Assembly: GCA_027063545.1 (NCBI GenBank)
Contig: JAMORN010000151.1
Coordinates: 1-6,422 of the forward strand
Direction: 5' to 3'
DNA length: 6,422 bases
From: a bacterium
Lineage (GTDB): Bacteria > JAMORN01
This document shows, in pieces, positions 1 to 6,156 of the stretch. Positions within the stretch are counted from its first letter, which is position 1. Every line of letters starts with the position of its first letter. Made by a program: the position numbers and the translations under genes. Under the pieces are notes generated by a model, which worked only from the letters and a program-made list of their open reading frames with translations, was not told the origin of the DNA and did no database searches.

Positions 1-253
1 TAAACTCAACAGCATACCTAAACAATTCTACTTTATTACCAAATAATTGAATAGCTATAGGTCTTTCTATTTCCTCAAATTCTAGTAATTTTTTTGTTTT
101 TGTATTATTATAAAACAAACCATTTATACTAATCATTTCTGTAAAAACAACATCAGCCCCACACTCCTTTAACAAAATTCTAAAAGATTTAATGGAGACC
201 CCTGCCATAGGAGCCCCCATCAAAAGCTGTGCCTTTTTTGAAATCTCCATCAT
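1..253 (-). CDS. dus: tRNA-dihydrouridine synthase, N-terminal part (gene runs off the window)
   Basis: The minus strand from 253 reads open for 84 codons to the window edge. The product would be an FMN-dependent enzyme that reduces uridine to dihydrouridine in tRNA in the cytoplasm. Family hallmarks are visible: GAPMAGVS near residues 13-19 (first strand of the TIM barrel, FMN contact), FR at 24-25, GADVVFTEMIS at about 32-42, and RPIAIQLFG at about 64-72, whose Gln contacts flavin in known Dus structures. The catalytic Cys and the C-terminal helical domain lie outside the window. Oddity: the usual Asp in the APMAGVTD motif is Ile here (GVSIKSFR). Two adjacent ATGs (253 and 250) can start it; neither has a clear Shine-Dalgarno. 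A later ATG at 220 would remove part of the first barrel strand. It starts 13 bases after the mutase stop, so it is probably co-transcribed with it. The family is sure; the DusA/B/C subtype is not. Confidence 0.9.
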   Translation of the reverse strand, partial: MMEISKKAQLLMGAPMAGVSIKSFRILLKECGADVVFTEMISINGLFYNNTKTKKLLEFEEIERPIAIQLFGNKVELFRYAVEF

Positions 254-266
254 ATATTAAAATAGA

Positions 267-2042
267 CTAGAAATCTTCTACTAATTTATCTATTTGACTA
301 ATTAGACTATCAAGAATATCTGAAACTTTTTCTTTTGTTGATTCTAAGCTGCCTTCTATTTCAGAAGAAACCATGAAATAAAATTTTATCTTTGGTTCTG
401 TACCTGATGGTCTTGCTATAAATTTCAAATTATTTTCCAATTTAAAAATCAAAACATTTGATTTTGGAAGATCAATAGCACCTATTTCATTTCCTTCACT
501 ATCATAAATCTTTGATTCTAAGATGTCCCATCTCTCAAGTATTTTGTACACACCTATTGTATCATCTTTATATTCTCTTAACCCCTTCATTATATTTTGT
601 ATTTTTTGAGCCCCTTCAAAACCCTTAAATGTATATGATTTTAACTTTTCTAAGAAAAAGCCATATTTTAAATATAGCTCATTTAATAAATCTAAAAGTG
701 TCTTATTCTCGCTATAAGCATAAGCTGCTAATTCTGCTGTTAATTGAGTAGCTATTACTGCATCCTTATCTCTAACATAATCCCCAAGAAGAAAACCATA
801 ACTTTCTTCAAAACCAAAAACGAACTTATCATTATTTCCTGCTTCTTCAAACTCCCTTATTTTAGCCCCAATATACTTAAAGCCTGTTAATACATCTATT
901 GTTTCTACACCAAAAGATTCTGCTATTTTACGTGCCAATTCAGTTGTTACTATAGATTTTATAATTACATGATAACCAGGTCTTAATTTACCTTGTTTTT
1001 GATAATTAGATAATACATAATATACCATTAACGAACCTAATTGATTACCTGTTAATAAATTAAACTCCCCTGTTTTTAAATCTCTAACTGCAATTCCTAA
1101 TCTATCTGCATCTGGATCTGTAGCCATTACTATGTCTGATGCTACCTCTTTAGCTAGTTTTATACCTAAACTTAAAGCTTCTGCTTCTTCAGGATTTGGA
1201 TAAGAAACTGTTGGGAAATCACCATTAGGTTCCTTCTGTTCTTCTACTATATGAAGATTCTTTATTCCTAAATTTGATAATACTTTGGGTACCATTTTTA
1301 TCCCTGTCCCATGTAATGGTGTATAAACAACATTAAGATTTTCAGCTACAGACTCAACAACTTGCTTATTAACTATTCTATTTTCTATTTCCTTAATATA
1401 AGCATTATCAACTTCCTCATCTATATAGGTTATTATTCCAGAATTTAAGCCTTCTTCAAAATCTATAATCTTTACATCCTTAAAAAAGTCTTCTACTTTG
1501 TTAACTTCTTCTATTATACCTTTATCATGAGGAGGTATAACCTGAGCTCCATCTTCCCATGATACTTTATATCCATTATACTCTGGAGGATTATGGCTTG
1601 CTGTTATCATTATTCCTGCTTGAGTTTTCAAATATCTTACAGCAAAACTCATCTCTGGAAGAGGTCTTATATCTGAAAATATATATACTTTTATTCCATT
1701 GGCGGCTAATACTCTAGCGGCTTCTTTAGCAAATACATCAGAGTAATTTCTAGAATCATAAGATATAACAACACCTTTGTCTTTACCATTATCTGTATTC
1801 TTAAGAATATAGTTAGCAAGTCCTTGAGTGGCTCTTCTAACAGTGTATACATTCATTCTATTCAATCCTGCACCAATTATTCCTCTTAATCCACCTGTAC
1901 CAAACTCTAATCCTTTATAAAACCTATCAATAAGCTCTTTTTCATTATTATCATCTATTAATTTCTTTATCTCTTCTCTAGTTACTGGATCAAAAGGCTC
2001 TTTTGTCCACTTTAAAGCTTCTTCCATTATCTTTTGGTCCAT
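267..2042 (-). CDS. pgcA: Phosphoglucomutase/phosphomannomutase, PgcA type
   Basis: This 591-residue enzyme of the alpha-D-phosphohexomutase superfamily interconverts glucose-1-phosphate and glucose-6-phosphate (or the mannose equivalents) in the cytoplasm, supplying sugar nucleotides for cell envelope and glycan synthesis. All four active-site elements are present: the phosphoserine loop TASHNPPEYNGYK with Ser149, the Mg-binding loop DPDADR (309-314), the sugar-binding loop GFEESYG (410-416), and the phosphate-binding loop RPSGTEP (544-550). An N-terminal FGTGGLRG (47-54) is also present. Length and motif wording match Bacillus PgcA (about 580 residues) better than the shorter ManB/GlmM types. 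The start at 2042 is supported by AAGGAG at 2051-2056, eight bases upstream. The gene looks intact. It is divergent from the flagellin gene and lies upstream of the dihydrouridine synthase gene. Choice of glucose or mannose substrate cannot be decided from sequence. Confidence 0.95.
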   Translation of the reverse strand: MDQKIMEEALKWTKEPFDPVTREEIKKLIDDNNEKELIDRFYKGLEFGTGGLRGIIGAGLNRMNVYTVRRATQGLANYILKNTDNGKDKGVVISYDSRNYSDVFAKEAARVLAANGIKVYIFSDIRPLPEMSFAVRYLKTQAGIMITASHNPPEYNGYKVSWEDGAQVIPPHDKGIIEEVNKVEDFFKDVKIIDFEEGLNSGIITYIDEEVDNAYIKEIENRIVNKQVVESVAENLNVVYTPLHGTGIKMVPKVLSNLGIKNLHIVEEQKEPNGDFPTVSYPNPEEAEALSLGIKLAKEVASDIVMATDPDADRLGIAVRDLKTGEFNLLTGNQLGSLMVYYVLSNYQKQGKLRPGYHVIIKSIVTTELARKIAESFGVETIDVLTGFKYIGAKIREFEEAGNNDKFVFGFEESYGFLLGDYVRDKDAVIATQLTAELAAYAYSENKTLLDLLNELYLKYGFFLEKLKSYTFKGFEGAQKIQNIMKGLREYKDDTIGVYKILERWDILESKIYDSEGNEIGAIDLPKSNVLIFKLENNLKFIARPSGTEPKIKFYFMVSSEIEGSLESTKEKVSDILDSLISQIDKLVEDF

Positions 2043-2245
2043 CTTCTACACTCCTTTTATTCTTGTTTTCATTTATTTCTTTATCTAAACACTATCTAAT
2101 TTAATATTTCAATTAATCTGTTTTTTAGTATTTTTCTAGGAATTTAATAGTTAATTAGAGTAAAATAATAATAAAATTTAAAAAATTCAAAGAAAATAAT
2201 TAAAAATAAAATTAATCATCTTCTTAATACACCAAACCATCTTCA

Positions 2246-2254
2246 ATTATAACA
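2246..2254 (-). promoter_or_regulatory. Candidate extended -10 promoter for the mutase-dus transcript
   Basis: Read on the minus strand, these bases are TGTTATAAT: a perfect TATAAT with the TGn extension of housekeeping-sigma promoters. A -35-like TTGTAA lies at 2272-2277, but its 20-base spacer is too long, so the extended -10 would have to carry recognition. Transcription would start near 2238 and give a leader of about 195 bases before the mutase ATG. A weaker alternative is nearer the gene: TTGAAA at 2107-2112 with a poor -10 (TTTAGA, 2084-2089) 17 bases away. In such AT-rich DNA chance TATAAT matches are common. Confidence 0.4.
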
Positions 2255-2285
2255 TATTTAAAAATAACAAATTACAATAAGATAT

Positions 2286-2312
2286 TAAAGAAACCCAATT
2301 GATAACCGATAA
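2286..2312 (+). promoter_or_regulatory. Sigma-28 (FliA/SigD) promoter of flagellin
   Basis: TAAA at 2286-2289 is followed after exactly 15 bases by ACCGATAA at 2305-2312. The known sigma-28 consensus is TAAA-N15-GCCGATAA, so only the first base of the -10 differs. CCGATAA is also GC-richer than its surroundings, which makes a chance match unlikely. The predicted transcription start is near 2319-2320. This gives a leader of about 60 nt and shows that the upstream in-frame ATG at 2318 is not the translation start. It implies that the host encodes the late flagellar sigma factor. Confidence 0.9.
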
Positions 2313-2352
2313 TAAAAATGGGATATTGTATAGTTGAGAAAACAAAAAAACT

Positions 2353-2375
2353 AAAGGAACCCTTAACAAGGAGGT
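2353..2375 (+). promoter_or_regulatory. Flagellin leader: strong SD with possible CsrA sites and alternative hairpins
   Basis: AAGGAGGT at 2368-2375 is a near-perfect Shine-Dalgarno five bases before the ATG at 2381. Two GGA cores, at 2356-2358 and 2370-2372, fit the CsrA-binding core, and the second (ACAAGGA) lies inside the Shine-Dalgarno. The segment reads AAGG-AAC-CCTT-AAC-AAGG (2354-2371). The central CCTT can pair with either flanking AAGG, and pairing with the right-hand copy would hide the Shine-Dalgarno. Both stems are only 4 bp. In Bacillus subtilis the hag leader carries two CsrA sites, one over the Shine-Dalgarno, with FliW as CsrA antagonist; the layout here resembles that. The Shine-Dalgarno is certain; CsrA control is inference. 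Confidence 0.5.
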
Positions 2376-2380
2376 CTAAA

Positions 2381-3199
2381 ATGATTATCAACAACAACAT
2401 TCCATCATTAGGTGCACAAAATGCTTTATATTTCAACACTTACCAAATGCAAAAATCAATTGAAAAGTTATCAACAGGATTAAGAATTAACAGAGCAAGT
2501 GATGATGCTGCAGGACTTGCTGTATCTGAAAACTTAAGAGCTAAAATCCGTGGCTACAAAATGGCTGATAGAAACGCTCAAGATGGTATCTCTGCTCTAC
2601 AAATCGCTGAAGGTTCTCTTAACGAAGTCTCTTCTATTCTCCAAAGAATGAGGGAACTTGCTGTTCAAGCTGCTACTGATACCCTAACTGATACTGAAAG
2701 AGGTTATCTAAATCAAGAATTCGTTGAACTTAAATCTGAAGTAGATAGAATTATTAATGTTACTGAATTCAATGGTCAAAAACTATTAGATGGTAGTTTC
2801 TCTAACAAAGACTTCCAAGTTGGTGCTAATAACTCAACAAATGATAGACTCACTGTTACTATCTCTGCAATGAGTACTACTTCTTTGGGTATAGATGACG
2901 ATACTATTGATACTAAAACTAATGCTCAATCTGCAATAAGCGCCCTTGATGATGCTATTGATAGTGTTAACAACCAAAGAGCAACAATAGGGGCTTATGT
3001 TAATAGATTGGAACATACAATAGCTAATTTAAAAAATGCTCAATTAAATACACAAGCTGCTGAATCACTCATTAGAGATGTAGATGTAGGTGAGGAAATG
3101 GCTAACTTTACTAAACTTCAAATATTAACCCAAGCAGGTACTTCCATGCTTGCTCAAGCAAATGTTACACCAAGTGCTGTATTGAGATTATTTAGATAA
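2381..3199 (+). CDS. fliC: Flagellin (flagellar filament subunit)
   Basis: This 272-residue protein is exported through the flagellar type III system and polymerises into the filament. The conserved D0/D1 N-terminal half (residues 1 to about 140) carries SGLRINRASDDAAGLAVSE-type sequence near 31-50 and LQRMRELAVQAA at 87-98. A short variable stretch at about 145-190 follows, then the conserved C-terminal D1/D0 half with ESLIRDVDVGEEMANFTK near 228-245 and a final AVLRLFR. It is compact: the outer D2/D3 domains of enterobacterial flagellins are missing. It has no cysteine. The start at 2381 gives the family N-terminus MIINNN and has the ideal Shine-Dalgarno. An in-frame ATG at 2318 would add 21 residues but lies at the predicted transcription start. 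Its codon use is GC-richer than the genes downstream (23 G/C in 60 at 2521-2580), as expected for high expression. It is transcribed alone, from a sigma-28 promoter to a terminator. Confidence 0.97.
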   Translation: MIINNNIPSLGAQNALYFNTYQMQKSIEKLSTGLRINRASDDAAGLAVSENLRAKIRGYKMADRNAQDGISALQIAEGSLNEVSSILQRMRELAVQAATDTLTDTERGYLNQEFVELKSEVDRIINVTEFNGQKLLDGSFSNKDFQVGANNSTNDRLTVTISAMSTTSLGIDDDTIDTKTNAQSAISALDDAIDSVNNQRATIGAYVNRLEHTIANLKNAQLNTQAAESLIRDVDVGEEMANFTKLQILTQAGTSMLAQANVTPSAVLRLFR

Positions 3200-3230
3200 A
3201 AATTTATTTTTTTAATATGAGTTAATATAC

Positions 3231-3258
3231 AGGGGAAGTTTTTACTTCCCCTTTTTTT
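3231..3258 (+). terminator. Intrinsic terminator of flagellin
   Basis: GGGGAAGT (3232-3239) pairs perfectly with ACTTCCCC (3244-3251) around a TTTT loop. A flanking A-T pair at 3231/3252 extends the stem, and a run of seven T follows (3252-3258). It lies 31 bases after the flagellin stop and should separate flagellin transcription from the genes to the right. Confidence 0.95.
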
Positions 3259-3300
3259 ATTTTTTAATTAATTATGGTAAATTTTTTCTTTTAAATTACT

Positions 3301-3306
3301 TAAAAT
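3301..3306 (+). promoter_or_regulatory. Weak candidate -10 for the right-hand gene block
   Basis: TAAAAT (5 of 6 matches to TATAAT) lies 18 bases before the ATG at 3325 and after the flagellin terminator, where a promoter for the next block would be expected. No good -35 is visible at 16-18 bases (TAAATT at 3278-3283). Transcription from it would give a leader of only about 12 nt. Such matches are frequent in this AT-rich DNA, so this is tentative. Read-through from flagellin is the alternative. Confidence 0.25.
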
Positions 3307-3324
3307 TTTCTTATTTTAATATGT

Positions 3325-4290
3325 ATGAGGGAACAGACTAAATTAAGGCTTAACTTTTTTCTAAAAAGTATATCGTTTTTACTATTAGTAGTATTTAACA
3401 TCCTTATAATCTATTATATGTCAATTAGATATAAACATAATCTCTTGTCTGCTAAATATGTAGACTACAAATCTGTATCTATTCTAAATGATATAGAGGG
3501 ATTATATAAAAGAATGGATAATATAGAAGTAAACATAAGATTAAAAAGAAGAGAAGGAAAATCAACAGAAGAGTTAGAAAAAGAACTTATAAAGATTAAG
3601 CAAGCTATTAACGAGTTAAAAAAAGAAAGTGAAAAATCTAATATAAGACTTAAAACATCTGATAAAATCTATTTATTTTTTGATCCTATAAATGTTTTGT
3701 TATCAATGAGTTTAGTTGTAACTATTATTTGGAGCTTTTTCGTTGTAAAAGGTATGATAGATTATTATAAAATAGTTCTTTTACAAAGAAAAAATTATTA
3801 TAGCACCAATAAAAAACAAATGGTTGATAATGCTAATAATGAGGAAGAAAACTCAAATTTAGTTGAGAATAACGATGAAGAAAAATATATAGAAGACAAT
3901 AATCTAAAAGAAAACTCTTTAAAAACTACTGATAATTTAAAAGTTATAGAAAATTATCATGAGAATAACATATCCCCTGAAGATAATATAGAGATATTTG
4001 ATATTGAATATAATAGAGAAAATTACAAACAAGAAAATTATGAATTAGAAGATGAAACAATTGAGGAAATTATAGATAATTTAAAACACGAAGAAATAAC
4101 CCAACAAACTTCTAAAGAAGAGGAAGAATTAAATAGAATAAAGCAGATATTAGATAATCCAAAAGTTGAAATTATTCTAAATCTTTATAAAAATAATGTT
4201 CCTATACATGAAATTGCTCAAAAAACATCTTTGTCTATTGATGAAATAGAATTCGTTATAAAAACATCCAGAAGTTTAGGGAAAACATAA
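3325..4290 (+). CDS. Two-TM membrane protein with C-terminal HTH-like domain (SwrB/DUF6115-like)
   Basis: This 321-residue protein has a basic N-terminus, a hydrophobic segment at about 14-33, a charged region likely to form a coiled coil at about 50-112, a second hydrophobic segment at about 122-142, a long acidic Asn/Glu-rich linker at about 165-265, and a compact helical C-terminus at about 268-318. The ending, with ILNLYKNNVPIHEIAQK followed by LSIDEIEFVIK, reads as a helix-turn-helix-type unit like the DUF6115/DUF2802 domains of flagellar-cluster membrane proteins. Bacillus SwrB, which activates flagellar export, has this kind of C-terminus, but it is smaller and has one membrane segment. 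Likely topology: both ends in the cytoplasm, coiled coil outside. The ATG at 3325 lacks a Shine-Dalgarno, but no ATG, GTG or TTG lies between it and the upstream in-frame stop at 3301. The next in-frame ATG (3418) would delete the first membrane segment. Membrane topology is confident; the SwrB-like role is inference. Confidence 0.75.
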   Translation: MREQTKLRLNFFLKSISFLLLVVFNILIIYYMSIRYKHNLLSAKYVDYKSVSILNDIEGLYKRMDNIEVNIRLKRREGKSTEELEKELIKIKQAINELKKESEKSNIRLKTSDKIYLFFDPINVLLSMSLVVTIIWSFFVVKGMIDYYKIVLLQRKNYYSTNKKQMVDNANNEEENSNLVENNDEEKYIEDNNLKENSLKTTDNLKVIENYHENNISPEDNIEIFDIEYNRENYKQENYELEDETIEEIIDNLKHEEITQQTSKEEEELNRIKQILDNPKVEIILNLYKNNVPIHEIAQKTSLSIDEIEFVIKTSRSLGKT

Positions 4291-4322
4291 CTTATTATAA
4301 ATTATTAGAATAAAAAAGTTAT
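4287..4322 (+). repeat. Short inverted repeat in the gap before the FliK-like gene
   Basis: ATAACTT (4287-4293, overlapping the stop codon of the membrane protein gene) is the exact reverse complement of AAGTTAT (4316-4322), four bases before the next ATG. The arms are 7 bp with a 22-base AT-rich loop. It could form a weak hairpin near the start of the FliK-like gene, which has no Shine-Dalgarno. It has no T-tract and is not a terminator. Chance is a real alternative at this AT content. Confidence 0.3.
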
Positions 4323-4325
4323 CCC

Positions 4326-5885
4326 ATGGATAATAATATAATCTATCTATTACAAAACTTTAATAAGTACCTACCTATAATTGAAAAAAGTTTAAAATTA
4401 AAAAATGCTAATTCATATAAGAATAATAAGTTATCCCAAACAGTAAAAAATGATATTTTCAATTTCATATCGAAAGAACAACTTGACTTAATAAAAAATA
4501 TTATGTTAAAAAATACTTCATATATAGAAAATAAAACAAATCTAAACCAAAACTATAATCTTTCTGATAAGCAGCTATTAAAAGATCCATTAATCGAGCT
4601 TTTAATTTTAAATAATATAATTACTGAAAATAATGAAATATCTTATAACAAATTAAAACAAATTACTCGTGATTTTATATCTTTATTATTTTTTTTTGGT
4701 AATATTAATTCAAACGAAAATATAAAAAGTGAATATGAAAACTTAAATGGAACTAATTTATTAATAGATAATGAGTTATTAAATAATACTCATATTAAAA
4801 ATTTTATTGATAAAATCTTTTCTTCTTTGGTTAATAAGTTAAATCAAATAAAAAATATTGATAATATTCAAATTTTAAGTTCCTCTTATATAGGAACTCT
4901 TATACAAAATGGCTCCAATTCTTCTATCTTTATAAACAAACTGGAAGAAGCTATTTTTATTTTATTATCAATGAATTGGCAAAAAGAAAACCTACATTTA
5001 AATTCTAATGATATATCAAGTATAATTGATAAAGCGTTCAATTTGAATAAAAAACATTTCTTAGAAGCTTTAAATTTCTTTAAAGATAATAAAACTATAG
5101 TTAGCGAATCCTTTTTAAATATATTATATAAATCTCACCAAAAAACTCCCACTTCTATTATGAATATTTTAAAATATAGGTTATTTTTGGACCATTCTTT
5201 TGCTCAAATTCTTTCTAAAGACAAAATAGATACTATCAATAAATTATTTTATAAAATCCAAAATAATATAAATAATCTCCAAAATATAGATAAAATATTT
5301 AAAGATATAGATGTTAATAATAAAGAAATGCTAAAAGCAATAAATTTAATTTCGAAAGAAATACAGAACTATATAAGATTAATATTTAATTCTAATAATA
5401 ATATCAATAATATGAAAGAATTAGAAAATAACTTTTTAAATTATAATGAAATATCTAAAAATATTATTAAATACACTTCTAAACTTCTTAATTTTAATGA
5501 AGTTAAAAACAATTCTAATCTTTTTAATGAATTAAAAAATTTAAGAAATAATGTTATAAATCTATTTAATATTTTAAATTCCAATTATTCTATTATTCAA
5601 AATTTTTTTATTGAAGATCTAGGAAGTATTCTTTTATTTTATGAAAAGTATAGTAAATCAGATAAAATGTTTAAGAAAGGCTTTATTTATAGTTTAACTA
5701 TAGAGGTTAATACAAACAATATTGGTGATATAAAAGTTAATTTATATAAAGATAAAAAGGATAATTATATTATAAACTTTCATCCTCAAGAAAAAGAAAC
5801 AAAAAGTATAATCCAGAAGAATATTAATTTATTTTTTAATAATATAAAGGATAAATTTAAAATAAAAAGTATAGCTATAAGCTGA
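4326..5885 (+). CDS. FliK-like protein (YlqG-like), Asn-rich
   Basis: This 519-residue protein has no signal peptide or clear membrane segment. Residues 1 to about 435 are extremely rich in Asn, Ile, Leu and Lys (about 19 Asn in the first 100) and look mostly helical; I recognise no family there. The last 80 residues (about 440-519) resemble the FliK C-terminal domain: a strand pair around SLTIEVNTNNIGDIKVNLY with the conserved Gly at 467, a second strand pair ending in YIINFHPQE, then a helix and a final strand (KIKSIAIS). In FliK this domain binds the FlhB C-terminal domain and switches export from hook to filament proteins. The next gene encodes just that FlhB domain, 3 bases downstream, which strongly supports the call; Bacillus ylqG-ylqH has the same order. 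An in-frame stop at 4311 leaves 4326 as the only upstream ATG, but no Shine-Dalgarno is visible. GC is very low (7 in 60 at 5401-5460). A run of nine T (4689-4697) encodes Phe-Phe-Phe. It may be a paralogue rather than the true hook-length ruler. Confidence 0.65.
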   Translation: MDNNIIYLLQNFNKYLPIIEKSLKLKNANSYKNNKLSQTVKNDIFNFISKEQLDLIKNIMLKNTSYIENKTNLNQNYNLSDKQLLKDPLIELLILNNIITENNEISYNKLKQITRDFISLLFFFGNINSNENIKSEYENLNGTNLLIDNELLNNTHIKNFIDKIFSSLVNKLNQIKNIDNIQILSSSYIGTLIQNGSNSSIFINKLEEAIFILLSMNWQKENLHLNSNDISSIIDKAFNLNKKHFLEALNFFKDNKTIVSESFLNILYKSHQKTPTSIMNILKYRLFLDHSFAQILSKDKIDTINKLFYKIQNNINNLQNIDKIFKDIDVNNKEMLKAINLISKEIQNYIRLIFNSNNNINNMKELENNFLNYNEISKNIIKYTSKLLNFNEVKNNSNLFNELKNLRNNVINLFNILNSNYSIIQNFFIEDLGSILLFYEKYSKSDKMFKKGFIYSLTIEVNTNNIGDIKVNLYKDKKDNYIINFHPQEKETKSIIQKNINLFFNNIKDKFKIKSIAIS

Positions 5886-5888
5886 AAA

Positions 5889-6155
5889 ATGAATAATAAA
5901 AGGATAAAAAAAGCTGTAGCTTTAAAGTATGAAAAACATAAAATGAAAGCTCCAATAGTTACAGCTAAAGGACAAGGATTTATTGCTCAAAAAATTGTTG
6001 AGATAGCTAAGGATTATAATATCCCAATATATGAAGATGATACATTAGTAAATTTTTTAATAAAACTAGAACTCAATGAAGAGATACCTGAGGAGTTATA
6101 CGAAATTATAGCTAAAATATTAGTTTTTATATATAAAATAAATAAGGATAAATAA
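5889..6155 (+). CDS. Free-standing FlhB C-terminal domain protein (FlhX/YlqH-like)
   Basis: This 88-residue cytoplasmic protein aligns along its length with the part of FlhB that lies after the NPTH autocleavage site. Visible family wording: AVALKYE (9-15), APIVTAKGQGFIAQKI (21-36), EIAKDYNIPIYEDDTLVNFL (about 38-57), and EEIPEELYEIIAKILVFIYKI (about 64-84). The membrane domain and the NPTH motif are absent; the residues before AVALKY are KRIKK. It therefore resembles the cleaved FlhB-CC fragment. Related stand-alone proteins are Helicobacter FlhX, which can stand in for that FlhB fragment, and Bacillus YlqH. Its ATG follows the TGA of the FliK-like gene after 3 bases with no Shine-Dalgarno, suggesting translational coupling. 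The next gene begins 1 base after its stop. The likely role is binding the FliK-like protein or export substrates; this is inferred from family and context. Confidence 0.9.
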   Translation: MNNKRIKKAVALKYEKHKMKAPIVTAKGQGFIAQKIVEIAKDYNIPIYEDDTLVNFLIKLELNEEIPEELYEIIAKILVFIYKINKDK

Positions 6156-6156
6156 T

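Larger units (their letters stand above)
2043..2380. other. Divergent intergenic region between mutase and flagellin genes
   Basis: This 338-base gap has no convincing gene. It holds the mutase ribosome site (minus strand AAGGAG, 2051-2056), a minus-strand extended -10 (2246-2254), the sigma-28 promoter (2286-2312) and the flagellin leader (about 2320-2380). Bases 2161-2220 have only 4 G/C in 60 and are full of A- and T-tracts, so they may be curved DNA or an UP-like element. I saw no riboswitch, tRNA or strong inverted repeat in 2057-2245. Confidence 0.75.

Noticed and set aside
2273-2278. Plus-strand TACAAT as a housekeeping promoter for flagellin
   Set aside because: No -35 at the right distance (TAACAT only), and the sigma-28 promoter just downstream explains flagellin expression far better.
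2318-2380. In-frame 21-codon N-terminal extension of flagellin starting at ATG 2318
   Set aside because: The ATG lies only five bases after the sigma-28 -10 element, at the predicted transcription start. It has no Shine-Dalgarno, and the extension is not flagellin-like. The ATG at 2381 has AAGGAGGT and the family N-terminus.
2834-3016. 60-codon open frame on the minus strand
   Set aside because: It lies wholly antisense to the conserved flagellin coding sequence, has no ribosome site and has no recognisable product.
3321-3341. Six-codon frame (ATG TAT GAG ... TAA) overlapping the start at 3325
   Set aside because: It has no Shine-Dalgarno and could be a chance ATG in an AT-rich leader. A leader-peptide role cannot be supported.
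4287-4322. Inverted repeat as a transcription terminator
   Set aside because: The arms are AT-rich and 7 bp, the loop is 22 bases, and no T-tract follows. The downstream gene is close and on the same strand.
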